Shown: in pieces, positions 1-11,588 of the stretch
Position numbering within the stretch: position 1 is the first letter of the stretch
Layout of the letters: every line of letters begins with the position of its first letter
Assembly: GCA_024704765.1 (NCBI GenBank)
Contig: JAKMXF010000155.1
Location: 62,001 to 126,000 of the forward strand
Source: Oopsacas minuta
Taxonomy: Eukaryota > Porifera > Hexactinellida > Lyssacinosida > Leucopsacidae
Direction: 5' to 3'
Length of the DNA stretch: 64,000 nt
Translations under genes and position numbers: made by a program
The notes under the pieces: generated by a model
The model's input: the letters and a program-made list of their open reading frames with translations, nothing else
What the model was told of the DNA's origin: nothing
The model's database searches: none

Positions 1-1068
1 ATACTGTTGTATCATAACAGGCACCAACTGTATCTGTTTCTATATCCCACGACTCAAGAAGTCCTTTAACAGCGTCGGTAGTATATTTTCCAGTTCCTGA
101 CAAGCGCTTAGGGGCTCCAAGTAACTTGATAGAACTATCTTCAGAACTGGTTAGGAGGACAGCTATTCGATCACCAAGTGGGATACTCTTATCTGTATCT
201 GGTAAGAGTTTGCCATCCCAATGCACAACAGATTTCGTGGAGGAGAATGCCTGACGGGCCTCCTGGGCTTATTTCTTCCATTGCTTCTGGCTTTGACGGT
301 GAATAGTGCTTTTTGAGAGTGAAACAGTACTTGAAGGGACACCAGCCGTGTTCAAGAGAGATGCAGCAATCATTGATGCCTTGTGTACACTGGTGTTTGT
401 TCTGTCAAGAACAGCATTAACTTCGGACTGATGATTCGCTGCTTCTTGACTCCAGTCGAATTGTATGTGAATGTCCCATCATCACTCGTGTCTTCATAAG
501 TAGTCTCGTCGGGCTCTGAATCAATTTCTTGGCTGGTGAACTGCGATTTTGGTGCAGAGGATTGTACAGTTCAAGATGCGCGCGTCTTTTGGCCGACAAC
601 CCTTCTAGCGTTGCTAGCGAGGAATCTATCCCCCGATACTTCCAGAACGATCCATGCGCTGCTGAGCGAGGAATTGTCTGTCCTCTTCAAACTGAATTAA
701 ACAGTTTGCGTGAGCTGAGCTATGTCAAACAATTTATCTAGTTTGATTGAGTACTCTTCCTGGTTTGGAATGTCTGACAGATTGCTACGCTGCATGTTTT
801 TCGAAAGCTGTTGTTGTTGCTTGTAGAGTTTCTCTATTTTATCGATGATATCTCTCTTAGATTTCACTGGAATCCTGCACTGGTGCCATATCTTAATTAA
901 TTCGTCATAGGTTGTATGTGCGCTTTCCCGTCTTGTGCACTTACTTTCGCGATGTTTGATAAAAAAGCGCATAACATCAAGTCCACTAGGCAACTTTGCA
1001 CCAATTATTTTGTCAGCGGGGAATCCGATCAACCAAATGTGTTGAGAACTGCGAGTTTTTGCTGCCAT
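1..1068 (-). pseudogene. Broken transposase-like gene, cut by the left window edge
   Basis: A start ATG at 1066-1068 opens 123 codons (MAAKTRSSQHIW..., ending LFDIAQLTQTV). The reading continues in other frames: IQFEEDRQFLAQQRMDRSG at about 690-630, then AVLDRTNTSVHKASM at about 415-370, then SVVHWDGKLLPD and LLGAPKRLSGTGKY through 230-1. At least two frameshifts and an in-frame TAA near 272 break it, and the C-terminus lies outside the window. The segment HWDGKLLPD...LTSSED...LLGAPK...SGTGKY...CYDTT resembles a repetitive, usually uncharacterised protein type I have seen in arthropod and cnidarian genomes. Its conserved DTT near the edge could be a catalytic aspartate, but this is a guess. 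It is probably a relic of a mobile element; the superfamily is not assigned. Confidence 0.6.
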
Positions 1069-1119
1069 ATTGTCAATTTATTAAACATTTCAAACAAAAG
1101 TCAGAATTTATACTAGTCC

Positions 1120-2300
1120 CGGAATATGGAGCAAACCCTACTATTGAACACAATAATTCCTTAGTAATTTAATCTTATTTACGACGGAAATATGACTCAA
1201 TTACAAACCAGAATCTATTCTTTAGTTATTTTAGGAAGTAATCAATAGAAACTTGAAACTTGACGAACAGTAACAAATGAATCATAAAATTCAATAATTC
1301 AAATCCGAAAGTATACAAGATAACAAATTTATGATGCTAAATCTGAAATCTGCATCGTTGATTCACCCAAGTTAGCATTTTAAAGAAAGTTTCTAGGAAA
1401 AATGAAATTTTGGAATAGTTAAAAAACAGGTGTAAAAATTAATTTACAAAGCCATTGAGGACCCCCAAATCACTTCATAAATACCTGAAATTTTTCCACA
1501 ATCATTTTATGACATATAGAAACCTCTTAGGGGGTCCCCCATAAACCTTACAAAAATTCTATTTTTTTGGGACACTCTATTGTGTATCTCAACTATTCTG
1601 TTACCTCATAATCATGCATTTCAATAAATTTTAAATTGTAGGAAATCTACCCATTCTACAAGTCTCGTTTTTCCTATTCATATGTCAAGCATACTTAGGA
1701 AACAAATCAACATGTCTGTAAATCCATTAAATAACATTCCTTTCGTTGTAATGAGAGGTTGAGACTGTTTGGCATTCCGAAATACCAGTGAGGTATGACA
1801 GATTCAGAAGCCAAGAATTATCATCCATAACTGTTACTCAATCACCCTCAACCTGCAATCTGAACTTGACATATAAATCTAGAAGAAGCCTAAGAACATT
1901 TCCTATCGTCAACTAACAACGTATAAGCAAAAGCGTGTTGTATTATATATATTTAGAATGTTGGAGTATTCACAGCATTTGATTAAATATAGCCGAACAT
2001 TTTTATACCAACAAGAAAAACATGTTTCAGAGAATCTGGAAAAGTCTTAAATGCTAATGCCTCCCTATGTACCATAAAATAATTCCCGATGACATGTGGC
2101 GCAGAATCCCTAAAATTTTTCATGAATCTTGAAGGACAGCCAAGTTTTGCTGCTGAACCATCCGTACAGATGTCTAATTATTTCATAATTCAATGTAAGA
2201 TAAAAGAGTGTATTTTCTATATATATCAACTTCACTTGTTTGTGAGTCCTGAAGGGCACACAATAGAAATTCCTCCTTAACACGTATATATTTTCATAAG
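1120..2300. other. Intergenic, no gene recognised
   Basis: AT-rich unique-looking sequence. No open frame resembles a known protein. Two C-runs or G-runs near 1458 and 1530 (GACCCCC and GGGGGTCC) face each other as a loose inverted pair, without other support for an element. Confidence 0.5.
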
Positions 2301-2302
2301 AA

Positions 2303-2490
2303 TTGACTTAGCGGGGTCAAAATTGACCCCAGATTGACCATTAATTAATTGACGAAGTGGGGTCAGAATTGACCCCAACTATTATCATATTGACGAAGTG
2401 GGGTCAGAATTGACCCCAACCATTATCATAGTAACGAAGTGGGGTCAGAATTGACCCAAAATTTAATGGGGTCATTATTGACCCCACATA
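2303..2490. repeat. 41-bp tandem repeat carrying a GGGGTC palindrome
   Basis: Units begin at 2349, 2390 and 2431 with an exact period of 41 bp, each opening with a variant of TTGACGAAG. A diverged unit precedes them from about 2305 and a partial one follows near 2466. Every unit contains the inverted pair GGGGTCA...TGACCCC (palindromic core GGGGTCAGAATTGACCCC), so the array is a string of five evenly spaced hairpin or dimer-binding motifs. It ends about 35 bp before a pogo-like MITE. Confidence 0.85.
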
Positions 2491-2523
2491 GTCTACCGAA
2501 AGTTAAAATCTGAATTATAAATA

Positions 2524-2709
2524 CAGTAGAACTCGGATAAGACGTACTCGGCTTAAGACGTACACTCAGTTAAGACGTACTATTTCTTATATCCCAAAAT
2601 ATCAGTCATCACTATTTGTAATGCAAACATATTCGGATAAGACGTACACTCGGTTAAGACGTACTAATTTCTGTTTCCCGAAGGGGTACGTCTTATCCGA
2701 GTTCTACTG
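2524..2709. mobile_element. pogo/Tigger-like MITE, 186 bp
   Basis: The ends are perfect inverted repeats beginning CAGTAGAACTCGGATAAGAC, flanked by TA on both sides (2522-2523 and 2710-2711), the target duplication of Tc1/mariner/pogo elements. Inside, the motif TAAGACGTAC recurs several times. There is no coding capacity. CAGTAGAAC-type termini are typical of pogo/Tigger-like elements, so a pogo-family transposase in trans is the likely mobiliser. Confidence 0.85.
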
Positions 2710-2711
2710 TA

Positions 2712-3063
2712 CATCAAAGGAAAAACAAGAAGTTGAGCACATGAGACAAAATCTATTGAGTCGTCCAATTGAAGGCAAAATGTACCAGACTTTTGCTTTG
2801 ATAACCTGGTCGATACATCAAATCGTTTGGGAATTATTCAAGTGAAATTAGTAGTCCATCGACCATTATGACGGACACCTATAGGGCACATGAAGTTCAA
2901 AATCCACATTTGCCAGATCTGTTATAAATTCATTGAGTAACTTCTAGATAGTTGTATATGTACATACTGAGAGGATTTCTAAGATTGGTAACGATTTCCG
3001 AGGTACTAATAGGTTAAAAATGAAACCTAAGTGAAATTATGAACTTATTGAAAAATACCTCCT
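2712..3063. other. Spacer between two elements
   Basis: AT-rich DNA between the pogo-like MITE and the maT-like element. No coding or repeat signal seen. Confidence 0.5.
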
Positions 3064-3065
3064 TA

Positions 3066-4372
3066 TAGGGTGCCTAATAAGTTCTGTCCTCAATGTTTCT
3101 GCCTGCCATATTTGCTATATTAAACCAATTTGGTTGATATTTTACAAACTGATAAAATATTTAGTAGTAAAAGGTTTAGTAAAGTGTTCACTCAATATAT
3201 CCTCCCTTTTGAGAAATTACAGCCTGTAGCCGCGTCCTAAGTTCCCTACTGCATTTCGCAGCTCATCTTGTGGTATTTTCTGCCATTCACGCTGAAGGGA
3301 GAGCTTCAGAGAGTCCAAACTCTTGTGAGGTTTAGCACAGACCCTTTCCTCCAGATTAGCCCAGACGCTATAATCGAGCGGATTCAAATCTGGACTAGAT
3401 GGGGCCATTTGTCTTTACTAATAAACTCGATTTTTCTTGCCCTTAACCAGTCTTGAGTGCTTTTGGATGCATGTGCACGGGCAAAATCCTGTTGAAAGAT
3501 CCAAGTGTTATTTCTAAATTGATTTTACCCACCTATACTGATTTCCTGTTCCAAAATCAATTCTTGGTATGTCGCAGAGTTGATTTTGACCCCTTGGGGG
3601 ACAAAATCAGATTTGTCCGTGTATTTGCGGACACATCGCCCCAGACCATCACAGACATTGACTTCTGCACTCTATCGATGTATTTCAGGTTTTCTGGGAT
3701 TGTTGTAGAACTGGTAACAAGAATCCGGTCATTTTGTCGGCTCCAAGCCTCTTCAATCGTGAAAATCTTCTCATCTAAGAAGAGGATCTGGTCTTGGGCC
3801 CAAGGAGCGAACTGCTGAAAAGTGCTTTCGATCTATCCAGCCTCTTAGTCCGAATACTCGGGTTAAGGAGGTGTACCTACTTTCTTTTAAAAGACCTAAG
3901 CCCTTGATCCTCAACTACAAGCTTTCGCATCGTTTCATGATTAACCGATAACTCACGGGCCATTTTCCTGATGGATCTCCGGGCATTCCGAGAAATTCGG
4001 CAGCGGACTTTGTTTTTCAAGGCTGGAGTCCTTACAGACTTTGGGCGACCGGATCTAGGTTTGTCACTCAAGCTTCCAGTATCCTTATATAGTTTTATGG
4101 TACGATATATTAGTTAGGTGTAACAATTCCATTTTTTAGCTTTTGAAAAATTTCCTTTTTGAGCTACCTATCCCGAAAAGTGCGATAATTTTGGATCTAA
4201 TCTTTTCAGCCATTATTTTCACAAGTGTAAATAATATTATGTGGGAGCCTATTATATCGTTAGAAAGAGCCGAAAAAGTGTTACAAATTATGCATCTGAA
4301 ACTACTTGTGTGTTCATACGTAACTATGCAATGAGATGTGATTTATGAGGACAGAACTTATTAGACACCCTG
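3066..4372 (-). mobile_element. Tc1/mariner (maT-like, DD37D) element
   Basis: Terminal inverted repeats of about 27 bp read YAGGGTGYCTAATAAG then TTCTGTCCTCA from each end, flanked by TA at 3064-3065 and 4373-4374. Total length of about 1.3 kb is normal for the superfamily. It carries one broken transposase gene on the minus strand. The right terminus of the relic ending near 9921 matches this repeat, so the two belong to one family. Confidence 0.85.
3217..4071 (-). pseudogene. Tc1/mariner DD37D-type transposase, broken
   Basis: The N-terminal part encodes a helix-turn-helix with SGRPKSVRTPALKNKVR and RRSIRKMARELSVNHETMRK, typical of Tc1/mariner DNA-binding domains. A middle stretch near 3490-3410 reads FQQDFARAHASKSTQDW, holding the second catalytic aspartate, although the usual glycine after it is phenylalanine. 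The C-terminal part reads SSPDLNPLDYSVW, with the third acid as aspartate. Allowing for one frameshift near 3410, 37 residues separate the second and third acids, the spacing of the maT (DD37D) group. Several frameshifts and stops separate the three parts, so no full protein can be made. The usual role is cut-and-paste excision and integration at TA. Confidence 0.8.
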
Positions 4373-4374
4373 TA

Positions 4375-4984
4375 ATCCTGTATTTGTTGATAAATCGACC
4401 AAAAATTCGATATGAAACCAATGGCAAATGTATTCTTAAAAATTATATCCTGTGAGCCTGGAGACAGAGGCTGAGAACTCATCTGAAATACAAGACATTG
4501 TTGAACCTACGAATATAATTATTATTCTTTTGGAAAATCCAAAGTATTATGAATTTTACGGAAAGTATTCGTAAAAGTGCTGCGACGGCAGCAAGCAAAA
4601 ATTTGGAGAGTAAATTCGATACACTAAACAAAGAATTCAATCTTGTTGAGTAACCGGAACAAAATCAAAGATAATGCTCCTGTTATATCAGACCCTATAT
4701 AGTAGTCCTTGTAACTGAAGCTGAAAGAGTGTTGAAACTGAAAAAGAGTTTTCTTCTGCCAGACTCTTTCTTACTAAATTGAGATCGAGTTTGTGTACTT
4801 ATCCATATACTCGTTAGTATCAGTTAGAGAACATTTCAAAAGTTTCAAGAATAAATTTCAGATTAATTGTAACATATAGCTACAAGGAAATGCATAGAAG
4901 TTAGAACATTGTCTTATGACCATATATATTTCTTTGTTATTGTCGAAATTTCTCTTATAAAGAATTACGATACGTATATTGACT
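4375..4984. other. Intergenic, nothing recognised
   Basis: AT-rich, no credible coding frame, no clear repeat. Confidence 0.45.
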
Positions 4985-5280
4985 TATGTCAAGAACATTC
5001 CAAAAACTTTCGGCATAAACTGGGCATGAAAATGAGATGAAAATTGAATACTGTATTAGTTTTGACCAGAACTATGGAAGATTTTGTATGAACTTTTAGA
5101 TTGGCAAGAACGTGACATTAACTTGACATTTCTGCGGCTTAAACATCGCATGAACTTCGCAAGTTTGTGGTAAGAAAATGGCATGACCTTCCAAATCAGA
5201 AGCGAGAAGTAGCATGAACTTTTCAACCCTATGGCAACAACTTTGTGGAAACATGATCTGGCAACGCTGGCATGGGCGCA
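4985..5280. repeat. Degenerate minisatellite based on GCATGAACTT
   Basis: The motif GCATGAACTTNNCAA or a close variant recurs near 5152, 5182 (GCATGACCTT) and 5213, spaced about 31 bp apart, with weaker copies towards 4985 (CAAGAACATTCC) and 5088 (TATGAACTTT). The copies are too diverged for a confident unit boundary. Confidence 0.4.
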
Positions 5281-6391
5281 TAATAAGGGAAATACGATAC
5301 ATTGGCTCTCTACAATGGATATTTAGCCAATGTTCGATTTCTAAATTTTACAAATTTTTTGGCATCTTCACCCCAACTAACATCGATAGATCGGGTGGAA
5401 AACTCACAAAAACTATTAAATTTCAATGGTAAATTTTAGCGAGGCACAAAAGCTGCATAGAGTGTCAGATGAAAATCATATACCAAGGATCAAATCCAAG
5501 GTAACAATGAAACCTTTGACAAGTTTTCAGCTCTAAAAATAAACAGTGTGGGCATAGAGCGAATACGGAAATAGTCATTCATATAAATATTTTGAATGAC
5601 TATTATCTGTATCTGCAACCATATAGTAGGAACCAGAGGAGCCGCTGGAAATTGTTTCAGATGGTACCTGCCTTTCGCACTCAATATATAGGGTGATACA
5701 TTTGATAACTGAACACAAAATTGGGGAACACATTTTTTGAAACATCCATAAATTCTGTACGGAATTGCAAACGTATTAGCTTAACAAACAAGTGATCCAG
5801 GAAGTTGTGTTATAAATTATCATCTCTCATTTGAAAAGAAACGAAAATGGATTCGCAAGTACCATTCTAATATTCATAAGCTAAACACAATATCAAAAAC
5901 AAAGGTACAGAATTTGGTCCATCGGACTTCGTTTGTATGGTGAAAATCCAAAAATGAGAATTGGCGAAATTTGCATATATCGAATATTCGTAATTCTTAA
6001 ATTAAGTAAACTAACAAAAATACAATTACTAATAAATATTGGAAGGCCGCATAGAAACTTTCGAATCAGGCCCCCTGGCCGTAGTTTGGGGATTCCTTTT
6101 TTAGAATATTGATTTGAGAAAATATAAAAAGGATTTTACCTTGGATATATTAAAATTTAGAAACTGCTCTTCTTCTGTAAATCCTTCTCATTCTCTGGAC
6201 ATAAAAAAAAACATATAAAGTCGTATATTCAATTGGTCAGTATGGATACATGCAAAGATTCTGTAACCAAGGTTAAAATAATATGGAGGGCTCATTAGGA
6301 AAATTCTATTAATTACAATCTCACTAACCCGAAACATTTTTGTATGAATATCATGGAATATTAATTTTATACCAATAAGCCTAGGCGTATC
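5281..6391. other. Intergenic, possible solo terminal repeat
   Basis: No gene seen. At about 5690 the sequence TATAGGGTGATACATTTG resembles a Tc1/mariner terminus after TA, but I found no partner end, so it is at most a solo remnant. Confidence 0.4.
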
Positions 6392-7129
6392 CAAGGGCGT
6401 CAGAAGTAGCGGGGATGGGAGGTACTCATCCTCCCATGATTTAGACAGAGGGAGATAATCCCCCTATAATTGTGAGTGAGTATTAAAGTTTTTCGAAATT
6501 ATTAGAAAATTCTGCCAATTTAAGAGCAATATAAAGTACAATTGTTTACACCCTGGTTCGGCATTCTCGATCTTGTTTGAAAATAATTATAATCAACTAA
6601 GAGGGTGGGTTATCCCCTTGAGGGTATTATCTCCCCCTTCATAGTTTGTTTATCGTTATTTTCATATTATAATGTTATTGCCAGTTGGGAAGTATTTTCA
6701 ATAGAACCTCACACATCCAGTCATTGGTTGAAGCCTACTGGAGTTACATCTTCATATTATCTGGTTATATATTTGGCCCCACACATGTATAGGAATGATT
6801 TACTACTAACAACAAAGCTTGTTAAAAAGTAATTTTCCACTTGTTTCATGACTGCTGATTACCAACTACATCAGTAGTACATAAGGAATGAATATACTAT
6901 AGTTTATATTTTCATTTTATAGGCAGATTTAAATTTGTTTGTGTGGCTTTTTCAACTCAACGAAAAATTTGAAATCACAGCTTGTTCCTCTGGTAGCCAC
7001 AATCGCAAGAGACATAAGTAATTATCCCTTGTGGACACATGTAAGATTACGAATTACTAAATTGAGTGTCATTATTCATGCATTCATGTCATTAAATCTC
7101 CCATGAAATACCAGTTTCCTATGCCCCTG
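6392..7129. mobile_element. Non-autonomous hAT element, 738 bp
   Basis: The left end reads CAAGGGCGTCAGAAG and the right end, read inward, CAGGGGCATAGGAAAC; both are hAT-like C-A-rich termini. The flanking 8-mers GGCGTATC (6384-6391) and GACGTAAC (7130-7137) agree at 6 of 8 positions, fitting an old 8-bp hAT target duplication. It encodes no transposase. G-rich and C-rich blocks near 6450 and 6610 form a further internal inverted pair. Confidence 0.6.
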
Positions 7130-7137
7130 GACGTAAC

Positions 7138-8238
7138 ATTGCACTCAATTCTGGAGAGGGTTGGGCGAACTAGTGAATGGATAAATTTAGCAAAAGTCTG
7201 AACATAATTTAAGAGTTGTAATACAGAATTGCATAGAAAATTACAATTTCAAACACAGGTATTGAATCAACAGTATTTGGATGGAAAGAATTCCTGAACG
7301 CCTGCACAAAATCGCACTGATTTGGCTGACAACTAAGTATATGGTCTGGCCAAGAGGAGTGTGTAAAAATTCTTGGGATCTATAGACCCTCCCAAGACAA
7401 CAAGCAGACCCCCCTGTAATTACCCGTAAAAAACAACCTCAGGGAGTTAGCAATATATCTGATATGTATTATATCTCCAATTAGTCCGAAATTTAGCGAG
7501 AGAAAATAATTTCAGAAAACATTTAGGCACATGATTGTTTGCATATATTATTCATAAATTGTAGGGCATGGCCCCCTGTGTATGCTATGAAGTTAGTGAA
7601 TTTCGGGTGGAGCTCCCGAAGCGATCTCATAGGGCCACTTGTCAGCACTGCAAAAGGCAAATAAAGAAGGGAAACATATTGTAATTTACCTTCTAGCAAT
7701 AAGAATATTATTGAAACAATATCGTACAGAACTGCTTGGCTAAGTACATGACCACGTATATGTAAACATATTGTGCATCAGTAACAATGCGAATAGTAAT
7801 CTCAAATTTAGATTCTTCCGATTGCATATTGAACCTGGATCCCATCGAAGAAAACAATTGAAACACCCACAACACCAACCTACGAATATCGAGTGTAAGC
7901 CACTGGAATTGAAACCTCGAGTGCTATAAGCCCTTGCCAAAATTATCACCTCCTTAACCAACTACATGAGAAATTCGCTACCAAGGCTGCATAATGGACA
8001 TTGAATTTAGCATAATCTTAATGTTCACCAAATAAAGTAGATTCTGTAACGACCATAAATGCTACATAGAAAATCGTCCCTTCAATCATTCAGAAATACT
8101 GCAAGAGAAACCAAGAAATCATGAAAATCCAAATGCATATTAAATACAAGGAATAGGAAAGCAAATATTCCCCAAAGAGCAAGTTCACGAGATCATTAAA
8201 TACCAGCACAACCCAAATAAAATCTATCAAAATCTATT
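7138..8238. other. Intergenic, nothing recognised
   Basis: AT-rich DNA with short C-rich patches near 7385 and 7570 that look like worn transposon ends. No pairs could be established. Confidence 0.4.
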
Positions 8239-8370
8239 CAGGGCGTAGCGACTAAAATCAAAGTGGTCAAGTTAACTTAACCAACCTGACTGAGTGGTGT
8301 CATATTGGGGAAATTCAGTAACCAAAAGTGGTCAAGTTGAAACCTGACCAGTGGTTACGGCACTACTATT
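8239..8370. repeat. Small palindromic repeat, possible MITE
   Basis: AAAGTGGTCAAGTT occurs at 8260 and 8325, 65 bp apart, and each copy is followed by an inverted partner (ACCTGACC or AACCTGAC). The outer ends read CAGGGCGTAGCGAC and, inward from the right, AGTGCCGTAACCAC, which are loosely similar. It may be a short hAT-type MITE or a tandem duplication inside one. Confidence 0.4.
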
Positions 8371-9249
8371 CTATAAGTGAAATGGAGAGGAGAGTATACG
8401 ACATCATGCAATCTGTGGACGATATACGGCTGTAATTAGTTCAAATACAACCATCATAAACTCACCTAAGTTAACCGCCGATAGCATCTGGGATTTTAAT
8501 ATAAATAGAGAAGTCCCAGCGTCCTCATACTTTCAATTTCACTAAAGGGGGCTTGGTGAGTTAATTGGAATCACAAATATTGAAGCCAAATTCCAATAGA
8601 TATTATAATTGACTGCTAATTGTGAATTTGAGAAACTAGAATATATTGATTTTCAAATTTGCTAGAAGTTCTATATGATTCGAGAGGATTGATACAGTCT
8701 AGCAATCTCTTGTGAACAAGGATAAAACATCGAATATTTACGTACAGAAGGACTATGTTGCAACAAATACTTCACTATCTTCAAATGATAGTGAACAGCT
8801 GTTTTTATCCCTGTAATAATTAAGTTAGAACTTCGATATTTACTTGTACCATGATATCATAGTTATTTCGAAAAAAAGTGGAATATTGATGGAATGCTGA
8901 TACATTCCTCTGTTACTATGATAATGTATATGAACAGATTCTAGCCATAAATGGAAAGATATTGATGATAGGTACATACTTTTGACACTAGTATGCCTGC
9001 AATACCAGACTTCGATTAATGAATAATATAGATTTGTACCTAACTCGAAAGCGGAATAAGTAATTTAGTCAATTACCATCTATGGTCAAAGATTATATAT
9101 GATGTAATATTTAATAACCGAATATTGCAGAGAAATGTGTGATTATGTGGCGAGCTCATTTCCTTTCCAATGCAATCCAAGAGAAGAAGCTTTCGAGGAG
9201 CAAGGGACTATTATCCCCAACTATATACAATAGAAGAAGTACCCAACCC
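8371..9249. other. Intergenic, nothing recognised
   Basis: AT-rich sequence without a coding or repeat signal I can support. Confidence 0.4.
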
Positions 9250-9921
9250 ACAAAATGACAGGATATTGTTCACTTCTGTTTCTGCTATCCTTGAAACTAT
9301 CGACTCCTAAAAAGAGTACAAAAACCAAGGTTTCTGATATTATGGCCAGGAGTCTCAGTTATAGGCCGCACTCTATTAGGATTTGCCCCATGTGGCGTAA
9401 AATTAATGCATTAACCTACCAAGAGCGCATTTAGACCCAGTAGTTAAAGACCTCATACAAACAATGTTCAACAGCGGGATATTTATGTTTCAACAGGATG
9501 GTGCACATACTCAAACGGCAAATACAAATAAGATTTGCTTCACAAAGAGATTCCCCAATTTATGCCCAAGTTTGGAATGGCCCCCCATCTAGTCCCGACA
9601 TTAATCCAGTGGACTTTTCTGTACGATATATTTAGGAGAGAAATGATTGTTCGAACCCGCAGAAAATTTGGAGTCTTTGAGGGAATCTTTGATAAGAGAA
9701 TGGGAGAAAATTCCTCAAGAATTCTTCAGTACCGCAGCAGACTCCGCCCCGAAACGCCTGAAGGCTGTCTTTAAGAAGAAAGGGCCGATATATCTAATAA
9801 GTGAAGTGTATTGTTTCATTATGAGTATGGAATTGTAAGTTATTAAGTTACAGGGTAATCTATGCTATTATGGCTGCGTTATAATGATTTATCTATGGAA
9901 CAGAACCTATTAACAACCTGT
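9250..9921 (+). pseudogene. Tc1/mariner (maT-like) relic, 5' part lost
   Basis: Recognisable pieces, in shifting frames, are GRTLLGFAPCGVKINALTY near 9370-9425, FMFQQDGAHTQTANTNK near 9484-9530 (second catalytic aspartate), SPDINPVDFSV near 9592-9625 (third acid as aspartate) and ESLIREWEKIPQEFF near 9680-9725. The right end, at 9897-9921, reads GAACAGAACCTATTAACAAC then CTG, matching the terminus of the element at 3066-4372. N-terminal DNA-binding region and left terminus were not found, so it is a truncated, long-dead member of that family. Confidence 0.75.
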
Positions 9922-10963
9922 GCATATGATAAAATCAATACTTTTAACACTCGTTGAATTCGTAATTCGTTTTGTTACTCTTTACAAATTTAGTGATATT
10001 ATCTCAATTCTTCCTTCATATTACAACACAGGGATTCCCTTAATTTTAAATACGCATAGGAATTCTTATAGTTCAATGCACTAAAATAAATGCAATCATT
10101 AATCGATCTATAATTATAAATTACAAAATATTGCAAATTATTTCAACCTCAGTATCAGCTTCATTGGGAGAGTCAATGGACTTTGAACTAAATAAATACA
10201 TAACTAAGATTGATTTGGCATGCCTAGTGATGCTAATGACTATTTTAAGCAATTGCTATCAAATATTATGTTTATTTATCATAGTGATAAAAGGTAGGAC
10301 TTAAGTTCTATTTGGTGCCTAAATCCCTAGGAATACGGCAGCAAATTGTAGGGTTTGGGTAATTGTCAAAATAGCATAAATTTTTTTGTGGAGTGTGTTA
10401 TACTTTATTAGCATTTGTATTTTTGTAATGTATCTAGAGTTCAAATCTATTGATCAATAAACTCAATTTAGGGTATATTCAAGTATTAGCATATGATGAA
10501 TGATATTTTCATATCGTTAGGCAATATTGAAAAATATATTGATTAACTTCCACCAACTAATTTATGAATATACACAGGGACGTAATTAGATTCTGAGACT
10601 TTCATGTCTCTAACACGAGTATTTACATACTATAGTAAATTTCTTTGCTAGTGATATTTTTAGTAGAAATTATAGACTCAAAATTCACATTTAGTCAATT
10701 CCGCAAGTAGAGATTGTGATTCGAGGAATGAGATATTTCTTCTAAATAGTATTTAAGGTTTGAGAATAAAGGGTGTTTGTGACTCAAATTATCCGAATTT
10801 GTTGCATAGTCGAATGTGGCTAAAATTTCAACAAAATAACTTTTGCTATAGGGTGGCAATGAAATGTACTCACAAGGTTTGTTGTGTTCTTTAGTCTCGA
10901 CGCGTATTTAGGGAAATCGGCTATTTCCTAAATTTAGCCTGGATACCATTGAGAATGTATAAC
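9922..10963. other. Intergenic, nothing recognised
   Basis: AT-rich; no gene, no array, no paired termini seen. Confidence 0.4.
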
Positions 10964-10994
10964 TAGGGGGTTCAATAAGTCTTACGGATGATAT

Positions 10995-11580
10995 CATAGA
11001 ACAGGGAACAAACACTATACACACTAATTCACTACATTATTTATTCAAAGTAATCCCCTCCTGCAGATACACAAAGTATTAACCTATCCATCCACTCGTA
11101 AAAACACATTTCTGTACTCTTCTTTGGGATGGATTTGAAGTACTGGTACAGGGTCGTCCGAGTGATTACAATGTATTAATATCTTTGCATTAAAGGTAGA
11201 TTTTAAGCTTGGGAAATAGCAAAAATCACAATGAACTGGGTCTGATGAGTATGGTAGATGGGGAAGTAGTACTAACCCTTCTAAATCGAAGAATCTTTGG
11301 TTAGCTAAGCTGTATGGGAACTGGCGTTATAAATTTAAATCTTCATTCCTCTAGTTCCAGTTTTCGGGCAATACTTTTCTATGTCTTTTATCAAGTTTGG
11401 AAGCACTTGCTCTATAAAGAAAGTAGCAGTAACAGCCTTGCCACCTTCACAAGGTAATCGCAAGACAATTCCATGACTATTGAATAAGATGGTATACATA
11501 CTCTTAGGTTTCTAAAGTCGGGCCTAGGAATTATCGCCAGCTGTTCGTCGCCTCTCACTCATTATCGCTTCTTATACTTG
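10995..11580 (-). pseudogene. mariner transposase, C-terminal half
   Basis: Reading leftwards from the hAT: SMYTILFNSHGIVLRLPC, then AVTATFFIEQVLPNL, TGTRGMKI, NASSHTA (second-aspartate region, the aspartate itself replaced), and near the end EWMDRLILCVSAGGDYFE, the usual mariner C-terminus. Frameshifts and stops occur throughout. Its N-terminal half is at 13878-14265, separated by the hAT. Confidence 0.75.
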
Positions 11581-11588
11581 CTATATGG

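Noticed and set aside
3268-3818. Open frames on the plus strand of 62 and 121 codons
   Set aside because: They lie antisense to a recognisable Tc1/mariner transposase and match no protein family.
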